Origin: a bacterium
GTDB lineage: Bacteria; SZUA-79; Acidulodesulfobacterales; Acidulodesulfobacteraceae
Reading direction: 5' to 3'
Length of the DNA stretch: 5,420 nucleotides
Assembly: GCA_021800745.1 (NCBI GenBank)
Contig: JAJYYS010000111.1
Span: forward strand, 1 to 5,420
Shown here: piece by piece, positions 1 to 5,420 of the stretch
Layout of the letters: each line of letters starts with the position of its first letter
Position numbering within the stretch: position 1 is the first letter of the stretch
Made by a program: the position numbers and the translations under genes
Notes under the pieces: generated by a model
What the model saw: the letters and a program-made list of their open reading frames with translations, nothing else
What the model was told of the DNA's origin: nothing
The model's database searches: none

Positions 1-1133
1 TCTGTCACGGTTATCGCATCGTATTTAACCATTTCGCTTATTATATCATTAAAATTTGCGGTATACGAACCCGTTATGACCGTTTTGCCGTATGATGCCG
101 GCTCCAAAACGTTATGTCCTCCTTTTTCGCTTTTAAATAAGCTTTTGCCTACGTAAACTATGTCGGAAACGGGATATATCTCGTCCAATACGCCGTATTT
201 ATCCACGATTGCGGCTTTAACTCCGCCGGATCTCAAAAAATATTCTAAATTTCCTTCATTTTCTTTGCTTTCCTTTTCAACGTTTCCACGGTAATAAACC
301 GGGTGCAGGTCTATTTTCGACGCCGCTTTAAACAGCCTGAGGGAATTTTTTATATTTCTGGGAACAAAAATAAATTTTATGTTTAATTCCCGGGGCAGAC
401 TTTCGTCCGAAATAATTTCTTTTAAAAGTTTTAAAATAAAACCGGATTCTTTTTTATGAACGGAAACAAAAGATATTACGATATTTTTTACATTATATTT
501 TTCGCCGTTCCCGACGGCAAAATTGCTTTCAAAGCAGGACATATACTTTAAAGACAGCGGCAAAGTATCTAATTTAACCGGAGCGGCGCCCGGGAAACCC
601 GAAACTGCCGCGGATAAAGAAGAACCGGCGGGAATTTCCGGTTTTCCGGAGTTTATATTCATTTTTTTTAAGCCGGCGGTGCTTATTCCCATAAAAATCA
701 ATTTTGCCTCCAGAGCCGGATTCAGCAGTTCTTTAACTAATTTTTTGGAAACCGGATGCTGGACGGAGATAAAATAATTCGGTTTTACGGCATATACGTA
801 TTTTTTAAAAATTGTCCTTAATCGGAAAAAAGGATGGAAAAAATATAATATTCCGCCGTCTTTATTATTTTGCGCAAGCGAAAGGGTCGAAAATGTTTTA
901 AAACTTATAAAAAAAACGGGGGCGGGGGCATTTTTTTCGGACAATATAGATTTTATAATATCCATTATGTACAGCGCAAGCCTGAATTCACCGAGAGATT
1001 CCGCATAAAGCCATATTCTTTCAGGGCTTACGGCATTCGGCGCTCCGTCTGCCGCCGGAAAATATTTTTGCGTCTTAACGAAAAAATCTTTGTTTAAATA
1101 AAGAAACTGCTTTAATTTTGCAAATACTTTCAT
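1..1133 (-). CDS. waaA: Kdo transferase homologue (WaaA/KdtA family), C-terminus cut off by the window edge
   Basis: Family members transfer 3-deoxy-D-manno-octulosonate (Kdo) from CMP-Kdo to lipid A precursor at the inner face of the inner membrane. My translation gives 377 codons with no stop before the edge; the family is usually about 420-430 aa, so the end is missing. Visible motifs: WLYAESLGE (41-49), matching the family WxHAxSxGE with its catalytic Glu (E49); FVPRN (256-260), matching the PRH region; then DKYGVLDEIY, VYVGKSL, GGHN (338-341), LEP (343-345) and NF (360-361), the CMP-Kdo-binding half. The N-terminus is short, with no clear hydrophobic anchor. The central ETE(L/I)WPN motif is not recognisable (VQHPVSK, 124-130), STHxGEE reads SVHKKES, and residues about 160-190 are a Gly/Ala/Ser/Pro-rich insert. 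The start ATG overlaps the stop of the upstream small gene (TAATG). The family is fairly sure; normal WaaA activity is not. Confidence 0.82.
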   Translation of the reverse strand, partial: MKVFAKLKQFLYLNKDFFVKTQKYFPAADGAPNAVSPERIWLYAESLGEFRLALYIMDIIKSILSEKNAPAPVFFISFKTFSTLSLAQNNKDGGILYFFHPFFRLRTIFKKYVYAVKPNYFISVQHPVSKKLVKELLNPALEAKLIFMGISTAGLKKMNINSGKPEIPAGSSLSAAVSGFPGAAPVKLDTLPLSLKYMSCFESNFAVGNGEKYNVKNIVISFVSVHKKESGFILKLLKEIISDESLPRELNIKFIFVPRNIKNSLRLFKAASKIDLHPVYYRGNVEKESKENEGNLEYFLRSGGVKAAIVDKYGVLDEIYPVSDIVYVGKSLFKSEKGGHNVLEPASYGKTVITGSYTANFNDIISEMVKYDAITVT

Positions 1134-1336
1134 TATATATCGTCTAAATCCAGACCGGCTTCGTCCATATTTTTTGCATCTTCTAAAAGGAGAATTGGGA
1201 TTTCGTCTTCGACGGGATAATAAACTCTGCAATTTTTGCAGATAAGCAGTTCTTTTTCTTTAAACTCTTTGTAAATAAGACTGCCTCGGCATTTCGGACA
1301 TACAAGAAATTCTTCCGCCATTTCTTTGACGTTCAT
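1133..1336 (-). CDS. Trm112/YcaR-like small zinc-ribbon protein (UPF0434 type)
   Basis: This 67-aa protein has two cysteine pairs, CPKC (13-16) and CKNC (33-36), the expected four ligands of a zinc ribbon. They are followed by RVYYPVEDEIPILL (37-50), which matches the YPI-x-DGIP-x-L signature of bacterial Trm112-like/YcaR proteins. The length fits the family at about 60-70 aa. In eukaryotes and archaea Trm112 activates methyltransferases; the bacterial role is poorly defined. In many Gram-negatives the gene sits between lpxK and kdsB, so its place directly before a Kdo transferase fits. The stop codon overlaps the waaA start by one base (TAATG), suggesting translational coupling. The start ATG is preceded by AAGGG 11 bases upstream. 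The acidic tail (residues 51-67: EDAKNMDEAGLDLDDI) is a mild extension beyond the fold. Confidence 0.9.
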   Translation of the reverse strand: MNVKEMAEEFLVCPKCRGSLIYKEFKEKELLICKNCRVYYPVEDEIPILLLEDAKNMDEAGLDLDDI

Positions 1337-1347
1337 AATTGATTCAA

Positions 1348-1352
1348 CCCTT
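1348..1352 (-). promoter_or_regulatory. Ribosome binding site of the Trm112-like gene
   Basis: On the minus strand this reads AAGGG, ending 11 bases before the ATG at 1336. It is a slightly distant but acceptable Shine-Dalgarno sequence and supports that start. Confidence 0.5.
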
Positions 1353-1360
1353 AATTTTTT

Positions 1361-1390
1361 ATTATATTAACCCAAATCCCTATTTAGAAA
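1361..1390 (-). promoter_or_regulatory. Candidate promoter for the Trm112-like gene and waaA
   Basis: A perfect TATAAT lies on the minus strand at 1366-1361, about 25 bases upstream of the start codon. With an 18-base spacer the -35 candidate is TTTCTA (1390-1385), only 3 of 6 matches to TTGACA. The position suits a short leader containing the AAGGG site. In such AT-rich DNA a TATAAT alone is weak evidence; the gap and hairpins separating this gene from cysS make an independent promoter plausible. Confidence 0.4.
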
Positions 1391-1420
1391 CTATTTAAAT
1401 ATTCTAATGTTAAGTAATTC

Positions 1421-1503
1421 TGGATTCCCGCTTTCGCGGGAATGACTAAACTGTGATTTGATATTCACTAATCTGGTGTCATTCCCGCGAAAGCGGGAAT
1501 CCA
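1421..1503. repeat. Perfect 26-base inverted repeat made of two GC-rich hairpins (REP/dRS3-like pair)
   Basis: Bases 1421-1446 are the exact reverse complement of 1478-1503, separated by a 31-base AT-rich spacer; identity stops sharply at both ends. Each arm is itself a hairpin: stem ATTCCCGC / GCGGGAAT with a four-base loop (1424-1443, loop TTTC; 1481-1500, loop GAAA). Each 20-base core fits ATTCCC-N8-GGGAAT, the pattern of the neisserial dRS3 repeat, and hairpins of this kind are dispersed in many proteobacterial genomes, often as inverted pairs. The pair lies between cysS and the Trm112-like gene, about 33 bases after the cysS stop. Neither hairpin is followed by a T-run on either strand, so it does not look like a standard intrinsic terminator, although it could stabilise the 3' end of the cysS message. 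No transposase gene or clear target duplication is visible. Confidence 0.85.
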
Positions 1504-1535
1504 TATATATAAAATCATATATCTGGATTTGAGTA

Positions 1536-3062
1536 TTAATTTAATTTATTGCTGTTTTGCCCCGTAACTTTATAAGTGGTCCCGAATCCGGTATCTTCTA
1601 ACACGATGCCCTTTTCGAGGAGGGATTTCCTGATTTCGTCCGCCGAACCGTATTCTTTGTTTTTCCTGAATTCATTCCGTTTGTCTATTAGTTTTTTTAT
1701 TTCTTCCTCGTTCATATAAGCTCTGCCGACGCCGCCGTCCGCCGCTATATTGATAAGATTAGATTCGATAAACCGCTTAGGGTCATCGTTTAAAAGCCCG
1801 AATATGCCGGAAAGAGATTCCTTTATAAACAATGCGGCCGAGTCTAAAAATACCGCGTTCCTCGAATTTATAAAATTTTGCGCCATAGAATCGTTAATGA
1901 TTTTATTCGTTTTTCTTATAAGGTCGAATATTACCGATATAGCTTTAGCGGTATTAAAATCGTCGTTCATCGAATTATAAAAATCGTTCTTATAATTTTC
2001 TATATTTTCCACCTTTGCGGAAACGTCCTCTTTTTTTACGGCTATACCGTTTTCTTTTATTATTTTTTTAAATTCATCGTACAAATTTACGGCCTGATAA
2101 AGCCTGAGCAGGCTCTGCTTGGCGCTTTCTATGCCTTCAAACGAAAAATCTATGAACGACCTGTAATGGGTGAACATAAAAAAGAGGCGGAGCGCTTCCG
2201 GATGAAATTTATCGAGTACATCCCTTACCGTAATAAAGTTTTTAAGAGATTTCGACATCTTTTCGCTGTTTATGTTGACAAACCCGTTATGAATCCAGTA
2301 ATTCACGAATTTTTTGCCGGTATAGCTTTCGGACTGGGCAATTTCGTTTTCGTGATGCGGAAATATAAGGTCGGAACCTCCTCCGTGAATATCGATACTC
2401 TCGCCGAGAAACTTCATACTCATCGCCGAACATTCTATATGCCATCCCGGCCTGCCTTTACCCCACGGACTGTCCCACGACGGCTCGCCTTCTTTTGATT
2501 TTTTCCATAATGCAAAATCGAGAAAATTTTCCTTTTCTTCGTTTACCGGTATTCTCGAACCTGCGATAAGCTCGTCTATATTTTTATGGGAAAGTTTACC
2601 GTAGCCTTTAAAAGAACCGACCCTGAAAAAAACGTCTCCGTTTATCTCGTAGGCGTTGCCGTTTTTTATCAGTCCCGAAGCCAAATTTATCATTTCTGGA
2701 ATCGTTTCCGTGGCTTTAGGCTCGTAAGTCGGGTTTAAAACCGATAATGCGCCCATGTCTTTATGATATTCGTCTATATATTTCGAGGAAATTTTCTCTA
2801 CGGTCGAATTCTCCTCGTTTGCTTTTTTTATGATTTTATCGTCTATATCGGTAAAATTTCTGACGTAAACTACGTTATAGCCGAGCCGCCTTAAATAACG
2901 GCAGATTATATCGAACGTAATATACGCTCTGGCGTGTCCTATGTGCGACAGGTCGTATGCCGTGATTCCGCAGACGTACATTAAAACTCTGTCCTCGTTT
3001 ATAGGCCTGAAAAGCTCCTTTGAGAGGGAAATCGTATTATATATATATATATTTCTGTTCAT
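1536..3062 (-). CDS. cysS: Cysteinyl-tRNA synthetase
   Basis: This class I aminoacyl-tRNA synthetase joins cysteine to tRNA-Cys in the cytoplasm using ATP. The 508-aa product has every expected landmark: the first zinc-ligand Cys in VCGITAYDLSHIGHAR (C31) with the HIGH box at 40-43, RNFTDIDDKI (68-77), GWHIECSAMS (C211), the block DIHGGGSDLIFPHHENE (224-240) with H236 and E240 completing the zinc site, and KMSKS at 268-272. A helical DALR-type anticodon-recognition region follows (about 285-420). The tail, RNEFRKNKEYGSADEIRKSLLEKG to about residue 497, is the usual CysRS C-terminal motif. The length is slightly above the common 460-480 aa, with extra residues at about 330-360 and 390-405. This start places the first Cys about where E. 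coli has it. No clear Shine-Dalgarno precedes the ATG, and codons 4-8 lie in a (TA)7 tract. Confidence 0.98.
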   Translation of the reverse strand: MNRNIYIYNTISLSKELFRPINEDRVLMYVCGITAYDLSHIGHARAYITFDIICRYLRRLGYNVVYVRNFTDIDDKIIKKANEENSTVEKISSKYIDEYHKDMGALSVLNPTYEPKATETIPEMINLASGLIKNGNAYEINGDVFFRVGSFKGYGKLSHKNIDELIAGSRIPVNEEKENFLDFALWKKSKEGEPSWDSPWGKGRPGWHIECSAMSMKFLGESIDIHGGGSDLIFPHHENEIAQSESYTGKKFVNYWIHNGFVNINSEKMSKSLKNFITVRDVLDKFHPEALRLFFMFTHYRSFIDFSFEGIESAKQSLLRLYQAVNLYDEFKKIIKENGIAVKKEDVSAKVENIENYKNDFYNSMNDDFNTAKAISVIFDLIRKTNKIINDSMAQNFINSRNAVFLDSAALFIKESLSGIFGLLNDDPKRFIESNLINIAADGGVGRAYMNEEEIKKLIDKRNEFRKNKEYGSADEIRKSLLEKGIVLEDTGFGTTYKVTGQNSNKLN

Positions 3063-3078
3063 ATTTAATTAATTTTAT

Positions 3079-3107
3079 ATCTTAACATATTTTTAACAAA
3101 AATTTAA
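3079..3107 (-). promoter_or_regulatory. Weak candidate cysS promoter
   Basis: On the minus strand TAAGAT (3084-3079, 4 of 6 matches to a -10) and TTAAAT (3107-3102, 3 of 6 to a -35) are 17 bases apart, about 17 bases upstream of the cysS ATG. Both elements overlap the phased TTAAC motifs. The match is poor and rests mainly on spacing. Confidence 0.25.
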
Positions 3108-3108
3108 C
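3082..3108 (+). promoter_or_regulatory. Three TTAAC direct repeats at 11-base spacing, possible regulator site
   Basis: TTAAC occurs at 3082-3086, 3093-3097 and 3104-3108, each starting exactly 11 bases after the last. This is about one helical turn, so all three face the same side of the DNA. Direct repeats with 11-base period are typical of OmpR/PhoB-type response regulator boxes. They lie in the divergent region, overlapping the only candidate cysS promoter and about 55-80 bases upstream of the TATAAT before the HNH gene. The motifs are short and AT-rich, so chance or a simple bend is possible. Confidence 0.35.
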
Positions 3109-3163
3109 CGAAATGAAACAATATCGTCATAATGCCGCAACATTTGTTTGATATATTGATATA

Positions 3164-3169
3164 TATAAT
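3164..3169 (+). promoter_or_regulatory. Candidate -10 box for the HNH gene
   Basis: TATAAT lies 34 bases upstream of the ATG at 3204, just after two tandem 8-base units TTGATATA (3148-3155 and 3156-3163). No -35 sits at a normal distance: TTGTTT (3144-3149) gives only a 14-base spacer. If real, the promoter may depend on an activator, and the TTAAC repeats upstream are candidates for its site. Confidence 0.35.
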
Positions 3170-3188
3170 AAAAAAGAAAAGGCGACAA

Positions 3189-3195
3189 AAAGGAG
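3189..3195 (+). promoter_or_regulatory. Strong ribosome binding site of the HNH gene
   Basis: AAAGGAG ends 8 bases before the ATG at 3204, the best Shine-Dalgarno in the window. It fixes the start of the HNH protein. Confidence 0.85.
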
Positions 3196-3203
3196 AAAAT
3201 TAA

Positions 3204-4517
3204 ATGGAAATCAACATATGGGGCAACGGGATTCTTCCGGCTGAAAAAAATACCTACAAAGAGAAACAAAATTCAGGTTTGGAACTGATTAAATCGCGGA
3301 ATATTTCCGAAGGAGGAAGAGAAATAAAGGCGCTTTTAAATTCAGGCTTCATTATAAAGAGCGACGAAAATTTTTTATTGAATACTTACGGCTTTATAAG
3401 CAAAGACGTTAGAAATAATTTTAACGATTTATTCATAAAAAATAATTTCGTCGAAGTTCAGGGGGCGTCTTTTAATTCTATGACGCCGTACGGTAGAAAT
3501 ATAACGGTAAAAAATCTTATTATGTCTTCGGAAAAATTCAAAGAGATTAATTCGGCGAAATATGCCGGTAATTATGCCAAATACGACGAAAAATTCAACG
3601 AAGAATACAAATTATCGAAATTTACGCTTAACAACTATTTCGACCTTAAACAAACCGCACCCGGAATAGACGCAAGAAATACCGCGCCGGGAGTTATAAA
3701 TATAGGAAACGCGGCGGAAGGGTTAAAGCAGGTAAAATACGCCGTCAGCGAAATCCCGTCTTCCTATAAATTCAAGTTCGATAAAAACCGTCCGGATATA
3801 TTTTCCGATAAGCTGCCGGAGCTTGGAGTGCTGAAGGAATACAAAGATACTACCGACGGTTTTAAAAACGTCAAGGTAACGGTGAACGATAAAAAAATTT
3901 TAGAAATCGAATCTATCCATAACTGGCAAAAAATCATGAATTACGTTAAAACAAGAGATATGCAGTTTTTAAGCGGCTCAAAAAGAAACGAAAAGGGCGG
4001 GGTTTCGGACAGGATAGAAGTCCACCATATAAAACAGCTTCAGGACGACGGCTGGGAAAACGTTAATAATCTTATCGCCATAAGCGAAGACGCACACAGG
4101 CTTGCCGATTCCTATAAAATCCTGATAGACAAAAACACGGGCTATTACAGAGAGTATTATTCCCGAACGGCGGACGCCCGCAAATCTGCAAATATAAGCA
4201 TAAGCGAAGAAGATGCCGCCGATAAAGAAATTTCATACGGTGAAAAAAATTATAAAAATCTTTTAAAATCAATAGGCAATCTTGATTTAAACGATAAGAT
4301 AATGCTTAACGATATTAAATTGGACGTGGAAACCAACTCTGCCATGAGGCTTAATATGCTTACCGATACGGGAGAAAATTTAAGATTATTGTTTATAGAC
4401 GGAAAAACCGGCGAAGAACTGAGACTGCTTGCCGCAAAAACGGACGACGAAACGGACAAAAATATCGCTAAAACGGCATTGATTAATATCGTTAAAGAAT
4501 TGGCGACGGGCGTATAA
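3204..4517 (+). CDS. Uncharacterised HNH-motif (beta-beta-alpha-metal) nuclease-like protein
   Basis: I do not recognise the family of this 437-aa protein. Its clearest feature is an HNH-type signature at about 270-302: DRIEVHHIKQL, then GWENVNNLI, then ISEDAHRLAD. This gives H274/H275 (general base and metal ligand position), N288/N289 and H298 in the usual order; the Asn-to-His spacing is that of HNH nucleases. The protein contains no cysteine, so the zinc knuckle of many HNH domains is absent. The N-terminal 260 residues are polar, rich in Lys, Asn and Phe, with no signal peptide or membrane segment. After the HNH come a Tyr/Arg-rich stretch (314-326), an acidic linker (334-347), a 13-residue repeat (TGENLRLL 389-396, TGEELRLL 402-409) and a final helix. 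An effector, DNA-processing or defence nuclease are all possible; I infer DNA cleavage only from the motif. A gene of unknown function follows 62 bases downstream. Confidence 0.8.
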   Translation: MEINIWGNGILPAEKNTYKEKQNSGLELIKSRNISEGGREIKALLNSGFIIKSDENFLLNTYGFISKDVRNNFNDLFIKNNFVEVQGASFNSMTPYGRNITVKNLIMSSEKFKEINSAKYAGNYAKYDEKFNEEYKLSKFTLNNYFDLKQTAPGIDARNTAPGVINIGNAAEGLKQVKYAVSEIPSSYKFKFDKNRPDIFSDKLPELGVLKEYKDTTDGFKNVKVTVNDKKILEIESIHNWQKIMNYVKTRDMQFLSGSKRNEKGGVSDRIEVHHIKQLQDDGWENVNNLIAISEDAHRLADSYKILIDKNTGYYREYYSRTADARKSANISISEEDAADKEISYGEKNYKNLLKSIGNLDLNDKIMLNDIKLDVETNSAMRLNMLTDTGENLRLLFIDGKTGEELRLLAAKTDDETDKNIAKTALINIVKELATGV

Positions 4518-4546
4518 GCGAATATCCGTTAAATAATATCATATCA

Positions 4547-4552
4547 TATAAT
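4547..4552 (+). promoter_or_regulatory. Possible -10 box before the downstream gene
   Basis: TATAAT lies 28 bases upstream of the ATG at 4580, inside the 62-base gap, next to a small ATATC ATATC tandem. No convincing -35 is present. No hairpin-plus-T terminator separates this gene from the HNH gene, so readthrough is at least as likely. Confidence 0.2.
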
Positions 4553-4579
4553 ATTAATAGGGGACGATAATAAAACGTT

Positions 4580-5420
4580 ATGGAAAAAAACAATCACGGC
4601 AATAATTTAGAATCCGAAAAATACGAACTGCTTGCATCGCATATCGAAATGTTCAGAAAGGCTTTCGGCGCTTATCTCGAACAATGCGAACCGGCGGACG
4701 AGAAATCCGCGGAATCCGATATATTAACGGACGGGAGGGCAAACTGCTTTATTTTCGACGAACTGCTTTGCAGTTATTATCAAACCGTAATTTCCGCTTT
4801 GAAGAAACTTGCGGAATCCGATAAAAAATATATTCCTGCCCTGATAGAAACATATGAAGAATTGTTGACGTCAGCGCCAAGACTTAACGACAAAAATTAC
4901 ATATGCCCTTATCTATTCGATCTGTGCAAATTTTTATACGAGATTAGCGAAACCGGCGCTCTGGCTTTTTTTTACAATCTTCTTATTTACTGCAGGGAAA
5001 TCCCTTTTTTGTCGCTGAACGAAGAACAGGAAAAGAAATTAACTGCCGAACACGAAAACAACGAGGGAGATGACCCGTTCGCCGAATTCAGGAAAGAAAG
5101 GCAGGAAAGAATAGCGGGGAGTTTCGACGAAGGTCTTTTCAATAAAACTTACGGAAAGTTTTTTTTAATACTGTCCGGGTGGAGGGGCAAGATAAACGGA
5201 TACTACACTAAGGACGAAATATTTTTTATGAACGGGTTGTTTATAATGGACGAACTTGCGGATTACGTTTATTCGGATAAAAGAAATGCCGAGGAACTCT
5301 CCGGCGGGGAAACATTTAACAAAATAATATTTCGCAAAGCGGATAGTCCCGACGGAAAAAATGCGGATGCGGACGGAAATATTTACAGATACGTTTACGG
5401 CGACGAAATTAAAGAAAAAA
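4580..5420 (+). CDS. Hypothetical protein of unknown family, C-terminus cut off by the window edge
   Basis: I translate 280 codons open to the edge without a stop. An in-frame TAA at 4571-4573 makes the ATG at 4580 the first possible ATG. Its only Shine-Dalgarno-like sequence, AGGGG at 4559-4563, is 16 bases away, which is long. The first 55 residues carry about twice as many Asp/Glu as Lys/Arg (ESEKYELLASHIE, EQCEPADEKSAES). Residues about 57-150 look helical with regular hydrophobic residues (FIFDELLCSYYQTVISALKKL; ICPYLFDLCKFLYEISETGALAFFYNLL). A charged linker (about 151-178) follows, then an aromatic-rich part (FFLILSGWRG, YYTKDEIFFMNGLFIMDELADYVY). There is no signal peptide, clear membrane helix, P-loop or HNH motif. 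Codon use resembles the HNH gene. It shares that gene's strand with a 62-base gap, so a partner or immunity role is possible but unsupported by homology. Confidence 0.72.
   Translation, partial: MEKNNHGNNLESEKYELLASHIEMFRKAFGAYLEQCEPADEKSAESDILTDGRANCFIFDELLCSYYQTVISALKKLAESDKKYIPALIETYEELLTSAPRLNDKNYICPYLFDLCKFLYEISETGALAFFYNLLIYCREIPFLSLNEEQEKKLTAEHENNEGDDPFAEFRKERQERIAGSFDEGLFNKTYGKFFLILSGWRGKINGYYTKDEIFFMNGLFIMDELADYVYSDKRNAEELSGGETFNKIIFRKADSPDGKNADADGNIYRYVYGDEIKEK

Noticed and set aside
523..1097. Two plus-strand open frames (523-777 and 870-1097)
   Set aside because: Both are antisense to the waaA-like gene, which has recognisable family motifs across the same stretch.
1424..1500. 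Intrinsic terminators formed by the two GC-rich hairpins
   Set aside because: No T-run follows either hairpin on either strand. Repeat hairpins explain the perfect arm identity better.
1337..1535. tRNA, riboswitch or CRISPR in the cysS to Trm112 gap
   Set aside because: No cloverleaf, T-box-like element or repeat-spacer pattern is present; a T-box would also be expected upstream of cysS, not downstream.
1750..1980. Plus-strand open frame of 76 aa
   Set aside because: Antisense shadow inside cysS, without a ribosome site or recognisable product.
1878..2498. Open frame of 206 aa on the plus strand
   Set aside because: It lies wholly antisense to the well-supported cysS, has no good ribosome site, and its protein is aromatic/basic-rich as expected from reverse-strand reading of AT-rich coding DNA.
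4079..4210. 12-base direct repeat (CATAAGCGAAGA) at 4079-4090 and 4199-4210, in frame in the HNH gene
   Set aside because: It encodes a shared ISE(D/E) stretch, but similarity stops beyond a few codons, so it is most likely chance plus codon preference.
4072..4459. Two minus-strand open frames opposite the HNH gene (4072-4272 and 4250-4459)
   Set aside because: They are short, lack ribosome sites and lie opposite a coding frame with a strong Shine-Dalgarno and a recognisable motif.

Overview
The window looks like chromosome from an AT-rich Gram-negative bacterium. The Gram-negative call rests on a Kdo (lipid A core) transferase homologue. The AT-rich lean shows in the A/T-ended codons and in intergenic stretches made mostly of A and T. 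Several Desulfobacterota-like lineages have this character, but nothing here fixes a taxon.

Left half, all on the minus strand and read right to left: cysS (cysteinyl-tRNA synthetase, complete, 1536-3062), then a 199-base gap, then a small zinc-ribbon Trm112/YcaR-type protein (1133-1336), then a waaA-like Kdo transferase that runs off the left edge (1-1133). The small gene and waaA overlap in a TAATG stop/start and are probably translated together. A YcaR-type gene beside lipopolysaccharide genes matches the lpxK-ycaR-kdsB arrangement known in other Gram-negatives. The gap holds a perfect 26-base inverted repeat whose arms each fold into a GC-rich hairpin. It is REP/dRS3-like and not a normal terminator. 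A perfect TATAAT lies upstream of the small gene, so that gene and waaA may have their own promoter.

Right half, plus strand: after a 141-base divergent control region come two genes I cannot assign to a family. The first (3204-4517, 437 aa, complete) carries a cysteine-free HNH/beta-beta-alpha-metal nuclease motif in its middle (residues about 270-302), between an unrecognised N-terminal half and a C-terminal part with a 13-residue repeat. The second (4580 to the right edge, at least 280 aa) is a soluble-looking, partly acidic protein of unknown function, 62 bases downstream on the same strand. The divergent region contains three TTAAC motifs exactly 11 bases apart, a spacing typical of OmpR/PhoB-type regulator sites.

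The left half is housekeeping and envelope biosynthesis. The nuclease-like gene and its partner are the accessory part and the most likely place for something undescribed. The notable oddities are the divergence of the waaA homologue, the paired hairpins and the nuclease pair.
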